Below, in pieces: positions 52,661-61,469 of a DNA stretch of 64,000 nt (position 1 is its first letter; every line of letters begins with the position of its first letter). Position numbers and translations under genes: made by a program. Under the pieces are notes generated by a model, which was not told the DNA's origin, did not search any database, and saw only the letters and a program-made list of their open reading frames with translations. Source of the stretch: Flavobacterium tyrosinilyticum (lineage in GTDB: Bacteria > Bacteroidota > Bacteroidia > Flavobacteriales > Flavobacteriaceae). Location: contig NZ_JAMOKG010000003.1 in assembly GCF_023656565.1 (NCBI RefSeq), forward strand, positions 1,178,001 through 1,242,000. Direction: 5' to 3'.

Positions 52661-54019
52661 TTATTTGGCCTGAATTAAAACCCAACTCGAAATTTCTTCT
52701 AAAGCTATTGGCGAAAAAGTTTGTTCAATAGTGGCATATTCAGTTGGAGAACCTGTCTTACATTCTTGAAATAAGTGATTTAAATTTGGGAATTCTTTCG
52801 TTGTTACTTTCTTATTTCCCGCTTCTGTCAAAACTTTTTTAATATTTTCAAGATTAACTTGGGCTGGAACCTGCAAATCTTTACTTCCGTTAAGTGCCAA
52901 AACCGGACATTTTACTTTTTCTAAAAAAGGCTTTGGATCAAGTTTTAAAAGAGCATAATACCACGGACTTGTAATTTGATCTGTAGTGGTTTTAGCCATA
53001 TCATCATTTCCTAATTTTGATTTAAAATACGAATTGACTTTGGCTTTCAAATCATCATCATTAACAGTGCTTTGAATAATAAGATCATAAGCACCTTTAA
53101 AATTTTCTTTACTCTGCTCTACCACTGCATCTGGAACTCCCATTTGTTTTTCTAGTAATTCTCTTTGCAAAAGCAGCAATTTATCGCCACGAATTCCTGG
53201 TCCGGCAAGTAGAACTATAAATTTAACATCTTTAGAATTTCCGGCTATAATTGGAGCAATTATGCCGCCTTCGCTATGTCCGATTAAACCAATTTTATTT
53301 TTATCGATTTCTTTTCTCGTTTTCAAATAATCTACTCCAGCTTGCACATCTTTTGCAAAATCCATAGTAGTTGCTTTTTTAAAATCGCCAGTAGATTGAC
53401 CAAAACCGCGATCATCAAAACGTAAAACAGCTATTCCTTTTTTGGTAAGATAATCTGCTAAAACTAAAAATGGTTTGTGCCCTAGCATTTCTTCATCTCG
53501 ATTTTGCATGCCACTTCCAGAAATCAAAATAACTACAGGAAAATTACCTTCTTTTTTAGGCATTGATAACGTTCCTGCTAGAGTCACTTTATCTGTTTTA
53601 TTTTCAAATTTTACATCCTCTGTATAATAAGAAAATGGCTGTTTAGGTTCCTGAGGTTTTGCAACTTCCACATTTCCTTTTGTCAAATTAAGATCTAATG
53701 TATGTCCGTTTTGAATCAATTTTCCAACAAAAACATTATCAGCACCTAACCTTCCTTCGTATACACCCCCGATAGTTGCAATATTTAATTTTAATACCGA
53801 ATTTTCAAAAGCAGTAGAGGCAACAGAAATTCCTTTTGCATTTTGATCTGGACTATCCAATGTAGAACTATAGCCTTTTTCTGTTTTAGTAATATTAAAT
53901 AAAACCCTTAGCTCATTATTTTGAATTTTTAAAACACCATTCCATTGTCCTGAAATATCTTGTCCTAACGATTTTGAAGAACTAAAAATTATCAATATAA
54001 AAAGTATTATTTTTTTCAT
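52661..54019 (-). CDS. Secreted alpha/beta hydrolase
   Basis: 452 residues with signal peptide (SSSKSLGQ). An N-terminal ~115-residue beta-rich region (ISGQWNGVLKIQNNELRVLFNI) comes before the alpha/beta hydrolase domain (~140-452): PVVILISGSG oxyanion segment, nucleophile S249 in LIGHSEGG, the acid in VLALNGSKDLQVP and the histidine in NLNHLFQ. This is the common Bacteroidetes 'alpha/beta hydrolase with DUF3887/DUF4139-like N-terminal region' type, annotated as peptidase or esterase; the substrate is unknown. It lies 12 bases after the sdpI-like gene, apparently in one operon with sdpR-like and sdpI-like genes. Confidence 0.82.
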   Translation of the reverse strand: MKKIILFILIIFSSSKSLGQDISGQWNGVLKIQNNELRVLFNITKTEKGYSSTLDSPDQNAKGISVASTAFENSVLKLNIATIGGVYEGRLGADNVFVGKLIQNGHTLDLNLTKGNVEVAKPQEPKQPFSYYTEDVKFENKTDKVTLAGTLSMPKKEGNFPVVILISGSGMQNRDEEMLGHKPFLVLADYLTKKGIAVLRFDDRGFGQSTGDFKKATTMDFAKDVQAGVDYLKTRKEIDKNKIGLIGHSEGGIIAPIIAGNSKDVKFIVLLAGPGIRGDKLLLLQRELLEKQMGVPDAVVEQSKENFKGAYDLIIQSTVNDDDLKAKVNSYFKSKLGNDDMAKTTTDQITSPWYYALLKLDPKPFLEKVKCPVLALNGSKDLQVPAQVNLENIKKVLTEAGNKKVTTKEFPNLNHLFQECKTGSPTEYATIEQTFSPIALEEISSWVLIQAK

Positions 54020-54031
54020 TTCGATGTTTAA

Positions 54032-54694
54032 TTAAAGATTGTTTTCGTTTTTTTCTAAACTTTTAAACTTAAAATAGGAATAAATGATAGGAACAAAAGC
54101 AATGGTAACACCAATACCTACAAAAATTTTAGAAAAATTAAATCCCGAAAACAACAAGCCTCCCAAGATGAAAATAAAGCCAGCCGCAAGCCATAATTTT
54201 CCTGCAAAAGAATGCGTAGCTTTCCACACTTGCTGATTTTCTAGTGTCCACGGTGTGCGAATTCCAATAAAATAATTCGGTTGAATAACTTTAAAATAAT
54301 TTCCGAAAATTATTAGTAAAATTCCAACTGCAACATACATTAAACCCGGACTCGAAAAAGATTGATTTTTGGTTATATAAACAATAAATGTAGCCAGCAA
54401 AGACATAAATAAAACCAAGAAAAATTTAAGCTGATAAAACTTTCTCCCCATTAATGAAATTCTTTTTTTAGGATCAATTTTAGATGCTGCCGTCATTAGA
54501 GCATACATTAAAACTGGAAGCATAGAAACTAGAAACAGTAAACTAATCTTATCTCCCCAATTGTCAATTTGCCCTTCGTAATTCCAATGTATAGGAACTC
54601 TCTCGGGAAGACTATTCCAAACTGTTGCCAAATAAATAAAAGGAATTAAAACAATTCCAATTATAGGGAGTTCTTTTTTTAATTCTAGATTCAT
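54032..54694 (-). CDS. SdpI-family membrane protein (DUF1648/SdpI)
   Basis: 220 residues with about six hydrophobic segments. N-terminal DUF1648 part (VWNSLPERVPIHWNYEGQIDNWGDK) and C-terminal SdpI domain (PNYFIGIRTPWTLENQQVWKATHSFAGKLW). In Bacillus subtilis SdpI gives immunity to the SdpC killing peptide and sequesters the repressor SdpR. Here the gene lies 4 bases after an SdpR-like ArsR regulator; no SdpC-like peptide gene was found nearby. The protein probably senses a membrane-active toxin or a related envelope stress. Confidence 0.88.
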   Translation of the reverse strand: MNLELKKELPIIGIVLIPFIYLATVWNSLPERVPIHWNYEGQIDNWGDKISLLFLVSMLPVLMYALMTAASKIDPKKRISLMGRKFYQLKFFLVLFMSLLATFIVYITKNQSFSSPGLMYVAVGILLIIFGNYFKVIQPNYFIGIRTPWTLENQQVWKATHSFAGKLWLAAGFIFILGGLLFSGFNFSKIFVGIGVTIAFVPIIYSYFKFKSLEKNENNL

Positions 54695-54698
54695 ATTA

Positions 54699-54953
54699 TT
54701 ATTGTTTAAAGGTTAGTATCCATTGTAAAACATCTTCCATTATGGTGGTATTGATGGAGTAAATGATGAATTGTCCGTTTTTTTCAGATGTAATTAAATC
54801 CGCCCGTTTTAAAATATCCAAATGATGTGAAATACTCGGTTTAGAAATATTAAAAGCGTCTGCAATCTCTCCTGCAGATAGATCCTTCTCCTTTAAAAGA
54901 TCCAGAATCTCTCTTCTAGTGGCATCATTTAATGCTTTAAAAATATCATTCAT
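54699..54953 (-). CDS. ArsR/SdpR-family autorepressor
   Basis: 84-residue winged-helix protein: NDIFKALNDATRREILDLLKEKDLSAGEIADAF, recognition helix SKPSISHHLDILKRADLI and wing SEKNGQFIIYSI. This matches the SdpR subgroup of ArsR regulators; the metal-binding cysteines of ArsR/SmtB are missing. The ATG at 54953 is preferred to longer in-frame starts, since family members begin at MNDIFKAL. It is the first gene of the sdpR-sdpI-hydrolase operon and probably represses it. Confidence 0.88.
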   Translation of the reverse strand: MNDIFKALNDATRREILDLLKEKDLSAGEIADAFNISKPSISHHLDILKRADLITSEKNGQFIIYSINTTIMEDVLQWILTFKQ

Positions 54954-55006
54954 TACATTTATATATTTAGACAAATATCTAAATACTTTTCTAACAAACA
55001 AAAAAA

Positions 55007-55031
55007 AGCAGTAATTTTTTACATTACTGCT
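55007..55031 (-). terminator. Intrinsic terminator of the MFS transporter gene
   Basis: Stem AGCAGTAAT / ATTACTGCT with a 7-base loop, followed on the minus strand by seven T residues; 25 bases after the MFS stop and just upstream of the sdpR-like gene. Confidence 0.8.
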
Positions 55032-55055
55032 TTTAAAATATTTTAAATCTATAAC

Positions 55056-56333
55056 CTAAAACTTATGTTCGTCTTTGCTAATGACCAAAAATGAAACTAA
55101 AGATATAAGTGCCGCAGTTACTAAATAGAAACCTACATAACTCACATCATAGGTCTTAGCCAGCCAAATTGCTATCATTGGTGCAAAGGCAGCACCTAAA
55201 ATTCCCGCCATATTAAAAGTCAAAGAGGCTCCTGAATAACGAACATTTGTTGGAAATAATTCAGACAGAAAAGTTCCCAAAGGTCCGTAAGTAAAACCCA
55301 TTAATGACATTCCGATGCAGGCAAAAATAGTAACCAAAACGATATTTCCAGAGCTTAAAAAGTAAGAAAAGAAAAATCCGAAAACGGCAATGGCCGCAGT
55401 TGCGACGATAAGCATTTTGCGGCGACCAATCTTGTCGGCCACAACCGCAGAAACCGGAATAAAAAGCGCAAAAAACAATACTGAGAATAATTGAATCAAT
55501 AATCCGTCTCTTTTTACAATTCCTAAATCTGAAGTAGCCCAGCTAAGTGTAAATACGGTCATTAAATAGAAAATCAAAAATGTTGTTATTGCCGCGAATG
55601 TTCCAAAAATCAACTGATTTTTGTATGATTTTACTAATTCCAGAAAAGGAACTTTTACCTCTTCTTCCTCTTTTTTAGCATTTTCAAACGAAGGCGTTTC
55701 TGTAATTTTAGTCCTAATATAAAAACCAACTATCACTAAAAATGCACTGGCAATAAAAGGAATTCTCCAACCATAATTCATAAAATCTTCATTACTCATA
55801 GAATCTGTCAATAACAAAAAAGTTCCACCAGAAAGCAATAATCCTATTGGAGCGCCTAATTGCGGAAACATTCCGTACCAAGCACGCTTATTTGGTGGTG
55901 CATTTTCTATCGCCAATAAAACAGCGCCTCCCCACTCGCCTCCTAAGCCAACACCTTGTCCGAATCGGCAAAGCATTAATAATAATGGAGCGGCTACACC
56001 AATACTCGCATAGCTTGGCAAGAATCCTATTGTTACGGTCGAAATTCCCATTGTCAATAAAGCTGCAACAAGAGTAAACTTACGTCCGATCTTATCACCA
56101 TAATGGCCAAAAAATGCCGAACCTAAAGGGCGCGACAAAAAGGCAATAGAAAAAGTGGCTAAAGATTCCAGAGTCGCCATTGTCGAATCTGAACTAGGAA
56201 AAAATAATTGAGGAAAGACCAATACTGCTGCATTGGCATAAATATAAAAATCAAAAAATTCGATTGTGGTACCAATAAGGCTTCCAAAAAGAACATGTTT
56301 TAGAGAGTTCTTTTTATTCTCGTTAGTTTTCAT
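55056..56333 (-). CDS. MFS transporter, metabolite:H+ symporter (MHS) family
   Basis: 425 residues with ~12 hydrophobic segments. MHS-family signature: SLIGTTIEFFDFYIYANAAVLVFP at the start, the motif RPLGSAFFGHYGDKIGRKFTL between TM2 and TM3, and GLGGEWGGAVLLAIENAPPNKR in the fourth-fifth segment loop. MHS members move organic acids, osmolytes such as proline or betaine, or aromatic acids with protons. The real substrate is not visible. Monocistronic. Confidence 0.9.
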   Translation of the reverse strand: MKTNENKKNSLKHVLFGSLIGTTIEFFDFYIYANAAVLVFPQLFFPSSDSTMATLESLATFSIAFLSRPLGSAFFGHYGDKIGRKFTLVAALLTMGISTVTIGFLPSYASIGVAAPLLLMLCRFGQGVGLGGEWGGAVLLAIENAPPNKRAWYGMFPQLGAPIGLLLSGGTFLLLTDSMSNEDFMNYGWRIPFIASAFLVIVGFYIRTKITETPSFENAKKEEEEVKVPFLELVKSYKNQLIFGTFAAITTFLIFYLMTVFTLSWATSDLGIVKRDGLLIQLFSVLFFALFIPVSAVVADKIGRRKMLIVATAAIAVFGFFFSYFLSSGNIVLVTIFACIGMSLMGFTYGPLGTFLSELFPTNVRYSGASLTFNMAGILGAAFAPMIAIWLAKTYDVSYVGFYLVTAALISLVSFLVISKDEHKF

Positions 56334-56605
56334 GTAAAATAGATATAACTTTTTTTTTGATTACAAAAATATAGTTTCATTATTAATAATTCATGTTTCA
56401 AAGAATTAGTTTTAAAACATCATAAGTTTTTTAACAAATATGATGTTTTTTCCATTTTAAAAACACGGATTTTATTTCAATTTAAAAACTTGATTTAAGG
56501 TACTTTAAAACAAAAATTAAAAATCAAATCTTAAGCATTCGTTAAAAGCTTTTTTAACTGTATATTTTCATTAAATTTACAGCTGTCAAAAATAAATTTA
56601 AAATT

Positions 56606-58195
56606 ATGCCAACCGACTGTATCAGCTTTCAATCTTCTGGATATTTCTCTAAATTAATGCAAGATTACTTAGATCAGAAACCAGAGTTAAAACCGCTGTA
56701 CAACCATTTTCCAAGCCTAGAAAATTTTGAAAAACAAATAGCTGAAAAATCAGCCAATTTTGATCATAACAATAGAACTGCATTGGTTGAAACGCTGGAA
56801 AAACAATATCAAAATATTGAAATTTCGGAATCTACTCAACATAATATTGCGCTTTTAAAACTCGAAAATACATTTACCATTACAACCGGACATCAGCTAA
56901 ATCTATTTAGCGGACCGTTATATTTTTTATATAAAATTATTTCTACGATTAATTTAACTAAGGAATTAAAATCGAAATATCCTTCGTACAATTTTGTTCC
57001 AGTTTATTGGATGGCGACCGAAGATCACGATTTTGAAGAAATTAATTATTTTAATTTTAAAGGTAAAAAAATCCGTTGGAATGCAGAAAGTACCGGTCCC
57101 GTTGGAAGACTTTCAACTGAAGGCTTAGAGAATTTGTTTGAAATTTACTCTCAAGAATTAGGTTCAAGCACCAATGCAAATGCACTTAAGAAGCTTTTTG
57201 AAAATGCGTATTTAAAACACGAAAATCTAGCCGATGCAACTCGCTTTTTGGCCAATGCGCTTTTTTCAAGCTATGGCTTAGTAATTATAGATGCAGACGA
57301 CACTAATTTAAAACGTGCTTTTATCCCTTTTGTAAAAGAAGAATTAGAAAATCAGACTTCATTTAAAGCCGTTCAAAAATCAATTGAAGTACTTTCAGAC
57401 TATACTGTTCAGGTAAATCCTCGTGAAATAAATTTATTTTACATTGAAGATAAACTGCGCGAAAGAATCATTTTTGAAAATGATAAATACCTAGTTAACA
57501 ACACTAGAATTTCATTTTCGAAAGAAGAAATTCTAAAACTATTAGAAAGCAATCCTGAAAAATTCAGTCCCAATGTAATTATGCGTCCGCTATATCAGGA
57601 AATTATTCTTCCTAATCTTTGCTACATTGGCGGAGGCGGGGAAATTGCTTATTGGTTAGAATTAAAAACTTTCTTTGAGGCAGTAAACATTACCTTCCCA
57701 ATATTATTAGTTCGAAATTCAGTTCTTTTAGCAACCGAAAAACAAGTTAAAAAAGCCGATAATTTAAATTTAACTTGGAAAGATTTATTCAGTAAATCAG
57801 AGAATTTAGTCAATGAGATTACGCATAAACTTTCTCCATTTCCAATTGATTTAACTCCTCAAAAAGAAGCGCTTGAAAAACAGTTTGCTTATCTTTTTGA
57901 ATTGGCCGAAAACACCGATAGATCTTTTTCTGGAGCAGTTAAAGCTCAAGAAGTAAAACAAAAGAAAGGTTTAGAAAATCTAGAAAAACGTTTGTTAAAA
58001 GCACAAAAAAGAAAACTAGCCGATCAATTGGAGCGTGTTACCGATTTGCAATGCGAATTATTTCCAAACAACAGCCTTCAAGAGCGCCAAGCCAATTTTT
58101 CTGAATTTTATTTAGAAAAAGGAGAACAATTGATTCCGCTTTTAATTCAGAAATTAAAACCTTTAGAACATAATTTTGACATCATAATAATCTAA
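56606..58195 (+). CDS. bshC: Bacillithiol biosynthesis cysteine-adding enzyme BshC
   Basis: 529 residues, the usual BshC length. Conserved patterns: early SFQSSGYFSKLMQDYL, FTITTGHQLNLFSGPLYFLYKI, VPVYWMATEDHDFEEI, VIIDADDTNLKRAF, LPNLCYIGGGGEIAYWLELK and a C-terminal coiled-coil (~420-490, KGLENLEKRLLKAQKRKLADQ). BshC adds cysteine to glucosaminyl-malate in bacillithiol synthesis; bshA and bshB are not in this window. The 272-base region upstream shows no gene. Its presence is consistent with bacillithiol as a thiol in Bacteroidetes. Confidence 0.95.
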   Translation: MPTDCISFQSSGYFSKLMQDYLDQKPELKPLYNHFPSLENFEKQIAEKSANFDHNNRTALVETLEKQYQNIEISESTQHNIALLKLENTFTITTGHQLNLFSGPLYFLYKIISTINLTKELKSKYPSYNFVPVYWMATEDHDFEEINYFNFKGKKIRWNAESTGPVGRLSTEGLENLFEIYSQELGSSTNANALKKLFENAYLKHENLADATRFLANALFSSYGLVIIDADDTNLKRAFIPFVKEELENQTSFKAVQKSIEVLSDYTVQVNPREINLFYIEDKLRERIIFENDKYLVNNTRISFSKEEILKLLESNPEKFSPNVIMRPLYQEIILPNLCYIGGGGEIAYWLELKTFFEAVNITFPILLVRNSVLLATEKQVKKADNLNLTWKDLFSKSENLVNEITHKLSPFPIDLTPQKEALEKQFAYLFELAENTDRSFSGAVKAQEVKQKKGLENLEKRLLKAQKRKLADQLERVTDLQCELFPNNSLQERQANFSEFYLEKGEQLIPLLIQKLKPLEHNFDIIII

Positions 58196-58318
58196 AATAA
58201 TTATCTTTAGAAATTAAAAAGTACAGATTTAGGAACAAATAACCAGCACATTTTCTAAATCTTTACTCTCTCAAACCAAATAGAATTATATTTTATAACC
58301 TATTAACTAACTAACCTA

Positions 58319-59590
58319 ATGGTAAGAGAACGATTAATTTCGCTTGATGTCTTTCGCGGACTGACAATTCTATTAATGACTATTGTAAACAATCCAGGTG
58401 ATTGGGGAAATGTTTATCCTCCGCTTTTACACGCGCACTGGAATGGCTGTACACCAACCGACCTTGTATTCCCGTTTTTTATTTTTATAATGGGAGTTGC
58501 TGTACCGCTTGCAATGCCAGAGAAAAAGTATGATGAAACAACATTTAACAAAATCCTGATTCGTTCTTTAAGAATGTTCTGTTTGGGGATTTTCTTTAAT
58601 TTCTTCGGAAAAATTCAGCTTTTTGGATTGGACGGAATTCCGCTTCTAATTGGAAGATTGGTCATTACTTTTGCGGTTGGTTATGCTTTGATGGGAAGTT
58701 TTACCACGCGTCTAAAAAACATTTTTGCATTTGCCATATTGGCTATTTATCTCATTTTAGCCTACGGCGGATTTGAAAATTATCAAGATGTTCGACTTCC
58801 TGGAGTTTTACAGCGTATTGCAGTAGTCTATTTTGTAGTTTCGCTTTTATACTTAAAGACATCTCGAAAAACTCAAATTATTACAGGAGCGATTTTACTT
58901 CTAGGGTATTGGGCGGTTATGACTTTAATTCCTGTTCCTGGTTTTGGAGAAGCGAATTTAGAGAGAGGCACTAATTTAGCCGCTTGGGTTGACAGCATTT
59001 TCTTGAAAGGACACATGTATCATGAAACCAATACTTGGGATCCCGAAGGAATTTTAAGCACTTTGCCATCTATTGTAAACGGAATTATCGGTTTGTTTAT
59101 TGGTCAGATTTTACTTTTAAGCGTAACTAAAATCCAAAAAGCCAAAAGAATGGGAATGATTGGTACATCGCTAATTTTTTTCGGATTAATCTGGGATTTA
59201 GTTTTTCCAATAAACAAATCAATCTGGACAAGCAGTTACGTTTTATATACAACTGGTTTAGCAACTGTTTGTTTAACTGCCCTATACTACATCATTGATA
59301 TTAAGGAATATAAAAAAGCTTTTAAACTATTTGTCATTTGGGGAGTTAATCCAATGATTGTTTTCTTTGCTTCACAAATTATTCCGCAAGCTTTGGTACT
59401 GATTCGTTTTCAGCATCCATCGCTTGCTGGCGAACAAATTAACCTTTTAGATTATCTATACCGTTTCGGAATTGCACCATTTTTCAGCAATCCAATGACA
59501 GCTTCTTTGGCAGGCGCATTAACATACGTTGCAATCTGGACATTTATTTTGTGGGTATTCTACAGAAACAAATTAATCTTTAAAGTCTAA
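58319..59590 (+). CDS. HGSNAT-like membrane acyltransferase (DUF5009)
   Basis: 423 residues with about ten hydrophobic segments. The N-terminal motif RLISLDVFRGLTILLMTIVNN and the following HAHWNGCTPTDLVFPFFIFIMG match the heparan-alpha-glucosaminide N-acetyltransferase-like family (DUF5009/DUF1624), in which a conserved histidine in that region is proposed to carry the acetyl group. In bacteria the role is unclear; it may acetylate sugars across the inner membrane. 123 bases after bshC; probably its own unit. Downstream lies an inverted REP-like pair. Confidence 0.85.
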   Translation: MVRERLISLDVFRGLTILLMTIVNNPGDWGNVYPPLLHAHWNGCTPTDLVFPFFIFIMGVAVPLAMPEKKYDETTFNKILIRSLRMFCLGIFFNFFGKIQLFGLDGIPLLIGRLVITFAVGYALMGSFTTRLKNIFAFAILAIYLILAYGGFENYQDVRLPGVLQRIAVVYFVVSLLYLKTSRKTQIITGAILLLGYWAVMTLIPVPGFGEANLERGTNLAAWVDSIFLKGHMYHETNTWDPEGILSTLPSIVNGIIGLFIGQILLLSVTKIQKAKRMGMIGTSLIFFGLIWDLVFPINKSIWTSSYVLYTTGLATVCLTALYYIIDIKEYKKAFKLFVIWGVNPMIVFFASQIIPQALVLIRFQHPSLAGEQINLLDYLYRFGIAPFFSNPMTASLAGALTYVAIWTFILWVFYRNKLIFKV

Positions 59591-59619
59591 TTTTTACACG
59601 ATATACAAAGAGAAACACA

Positions 59620-59701
59620 ATTGTAGAGAGGCACGGCAGTACGTCTTTTTTCATTAAATATTTACTTTGTGTTAGATCCACTGCAGTGCATCTCTACATA
59701 A
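59620..59701. repeat. Inverted pair of REP-like elements
   Basis: Two copies of the AGACG-C-ACTGC-GTGC-TCTCTACA element, found as a tandem array at 15.8 kb, are arranged head to head here: minus orientation at ~59620-59649 and plus orientation at ~59673-59701. Sequence identity with the 15.8-kb cores is clear over the ~25-base core. Located between the acyltransferase gene and ndk. Confidence 0.75.
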
Positions 59702-59791
59702 TGACTCAAAAAAAAGACTATTCTTGGTTAAAACATTATTCTACTATGTTTTAATTACGAATTAATTAAAATCAATTCATAAAAAAAGTAT

Positions 59792-59799
59792 ACTTTTGC
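59792..59799 (+). promoter_or_regulatory. -7 promoter element of ndk (TACTTTTG)
   Basis: TACTTTTG matches TAnnTTTG, 22 bases before the ndk ATG. The -33 region has no clear TTG at consensus distance. Confidence 0.5.
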
Positions 59800-59821
59800 A
59801 CAAAATTTAATAAAATATAAA

Positions 59822-60241
59822 ATGGCAACAAATAGAACTTTTACAATGATTAAACCAGATGCTGTTGCAAACGGACACATCGGGAATATCTTAGCAATGA
59901 TTACTAATGGTGGTTTCAAAATCGTTTCATTAAAATTAACTCAATTAACTGTAGCAGATGCAAAAGCATTTTACGCAGTTCACGCAGAAAGACCTTTCTA
60001 CGGAGAATTAGTTGAATTCATGTCTCGTGGACCAATTGTTGCTGCTATTTTAGAAAAAGATAACGCAGTAGAAGATTTCAGAACTTTAATTGGTGCTACA
60101 AACCCAGCTGAAGCTGCTGAAGGAACTATTCGTAAAGCATACGCTACTTCAATTGGAGAAAATGCAGTTCACGGATCTGACAGCGACGAAAACGCTGCTA
60201 TCGAAAGCGCATTCCACTTTGCAGGAAGAGAGCAATTCTAA
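59822..60241 (+). CDS. ndk: Nucleoside diphosphate kinase
   Basis: 139 residues, normal Ndk length. Transfers the gamma phosphate between nucleoside di- and triphosphates through a phosphohistidine. The nucleotide-binding start TFTMIKPDAV, the active-site histidine H117 in NAVHGSDSDENA and the RPFYGELVEFMSRGP segment are all clear. The gene has unusually regular codon use and is followed by a strong terminator, as expected for a highly expressed gene. Confidence 0.97.
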   Translation: MATNRTFTMIKPDAVANGHIGNILAMITNGGFKIVSLKLTQLTVADAKAFYAVHAERPFYGELVEFMSRGPIVAAILEKDNAVEDFRTLIGATNPAEAAEGTIRKAYATSIGENAVHGSDSDENAAIESAFHFAGREQF

Positions 60242-60265
60242 TAAGAATTACAAATCAAACAAAAA

Positions 60266-60300
60266 AAACCCGCTTCAAATTGAAGCGGGTTTTTTATTTT
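60266..60300 (+). terminator. Intrinsic terminator of ndk
   Basis: Stem AACCCGCTTCAA / TTGAAGCGGGTT with a single loop base, followed by T residues; preceded by an A-run, so it may also act on the convergent gene. Confidence 0.88.
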
Positions 60301-60313
60301 TATTACGAACTGA

Positions 60314-61033
60314 TTATAGAGTATTAGCAGTCTTTTTTACCATTTTCTCGATTCTTCCATCTAAATCTTTCAAAAGCTCATCTAATGCACTCTCACACAT
60401 TGGCAATACTTTATCAAAAGATAAAACAGGAATACCTCCTACAATTGTTCCAGTTTTCTTAGATGTTGCTCCTTCATTGAAAGCAAACAATTTTTTTCCA
60501 TTTTTGTCATACAAAGCAATTCTTGCATAAGCTTTCATTTTAATAGTTCCTGTTCCACCCACAGCAAATCCTTTTACTACAGCAAAATGAATTTCAGTAA
60601 ACAAAACACCATCAGCATTATCTTTAAACATAGTCGCTGTTGCTACTTCGTTTGCAGAACCATTTATTCCTTCATAAATATATTTGTATCCAGGATAGTT
60701 GATAATATATTTTCCAGCATCTCCTTCTTTATCAAAATGAGGAACGTAATCAATATATTCTTGTTTTTGAGTTACCTCCGTCTCAGGAATTAAATCAAAT
60801 GGGAATTTTTTAGAATAATCATTGAAAAATGCATTATGATATTTCTCCAAAATTGGCAATAAGTTAAAATTCGGATTACTTCCTAAATCTGTCACTGCAG
60901 CCAGACCATTTAAACCAAGCTCAGAAAGATCTATTGTTTTATCTGTATAAAAAGAGACAACAGCAACTTTTTTCTTTTGTGCAGAGCTAGTTAAAGCAAA
61001 TAATACGGTTAAAATAAGTAAAATTTTTTTCAT
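60314..61033 (-). CDS. Conserved secreted protein of unknown function
   Basis: 239 residues with a cleavable signal peptide (LTSSAQ). The mature protein starts KKKVAVVSFYTDKTIDLSELGLNG, which looks like a beta-strand followed by a short loop, and has an overall alpha/beta look, with a strand-rich middle (TEIHFAVVKGFAVGGTGTIKMKAYARIALYDKNGKKLF) typical of DUF-type periplasmic proteins in Bacteroidetes. No catalytic motif is recognised. A TTG-N20-TACATTTG promoter is seen upstream. Convergent with ndk. Confidence 0.7.
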   Translation of the reverse strand: MKKILLILTVLFALTSSAQKKKVAVVSFYTDKTIDLSELGLNGLAAVTDLGSNPNFNLLPILEKYHNAFFNDYSKKFPFDLIPETEVTQKQEYIDYVPHFDKEGDAGKYIINYPGYKYIYEGINGSANEVATATMFKDNADGVLFTEIHFAVVKGFAVGGTGTIKMKAYARIALYDKNGKKLFAFNEGATSKKTGTIVGGIPVLSFDKVLPMCESALDELLKDLDGRIEKMVKKTANTL

Positions 61034-61089
61034 TGTTTTTTTAATTGTTTTTGGGTTACTAAAAGATGCTACTTACAAAAAATAACGCT

Positions 61090-61120
61090 CAAATGTATCG
61101 CAAAAAAAAACACTTCACAA
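61090..61120 (-). promoter_or_regulatory. Promoter of the 239-residue secreted protein gene
   Basis: Minus strand: TTG (61120-61118), 20-base spacer, TACATTTG (61097-61090); 57 bases before the start. The -33 part lies in the terminator of the preceding DUF721 gene. Confidence 0.55.
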
Positions 61121-61130
61121 TAGAAGTGTT
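61109..61130 (-). terminator. Intrinsic terminator of the DUF721 gene
   Basis: Stem AACACTTC / GAAGTGTT with a 6-base loop and a T-run on the minus strand, 43 bases after the DUF721 stop. Confidence 0.8.
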
Positions 61131-61172
61131 AATTATTTTTAAAGTTAATCTTATTAAAAAAACCTAATAAAA

Positions 61173-61469
61173 TCAGCGTAAAACTACATCCTTTACTACC
61201 TCACGTCCCAATTCTTCATTAATCATTTTAACAATTTTATATTTTCCATGAGTTAATTCTTCGCGCAAAACAGACGAACCTAATTCTACATACAGCGTAC
61301 TGCCTTTCAGTACAACATTTCGAGTATAAGTATTCACACCGCTTCCCATAAGATTTTTCCAAGCGTCACGAACATCAATTTGATCCATACCTGGCTGTAA
61401 TTTATTCACTTGAATAATCTGCTGTAATACAGCACTAATAGTACTTTCGTTATTTAGTCTTTTCGCCAT
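61173..61469 (-). CDS. DUF721/DciA-family protein
   Basis: 98 residues. The DUF721 (DciA) domain covers nearly the whole protein: ISAVLQQIIQVNKLQPGMDQIDVRDAWKNLMG, and the strand-rich half NVVLKGSTLYVELGSSVLREELTHGK ending in a helix MINEELGREVV. DciA proteins act as loaders of the replicative helicase DnaB in many bacteria that lack DnaC. Bacteroidetes members are shorter and this role is inferred from the family. Its start overlaps the end of the upstream lipoprotein gene by 20 bases, so the two are co-transcribed. Confidence 0.82.
   Translation of the reverse strand: MAKRLNNESTISAVLQQIIQVNKLQPGMDQIDVRDAWKNLMGSGVNTYTRNVVLKGSTLYVELGSSVLREELTHGKYKIVKMINEELGREVVKDVVLR

Noticed and set aside
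52661..54953. Toxin-antitoxin module
   Set aside because: The small regulator and membrane protein fit the SdpR/SdpI families; no toxin gene is present and the third gene is a full-size secreted hydrolase.
60090..60530. Open frame running from within ndk into the convergent gene
   Set aside because: It crosses a strong terminator and overlaps two conserved or well-supported genes in other frames.
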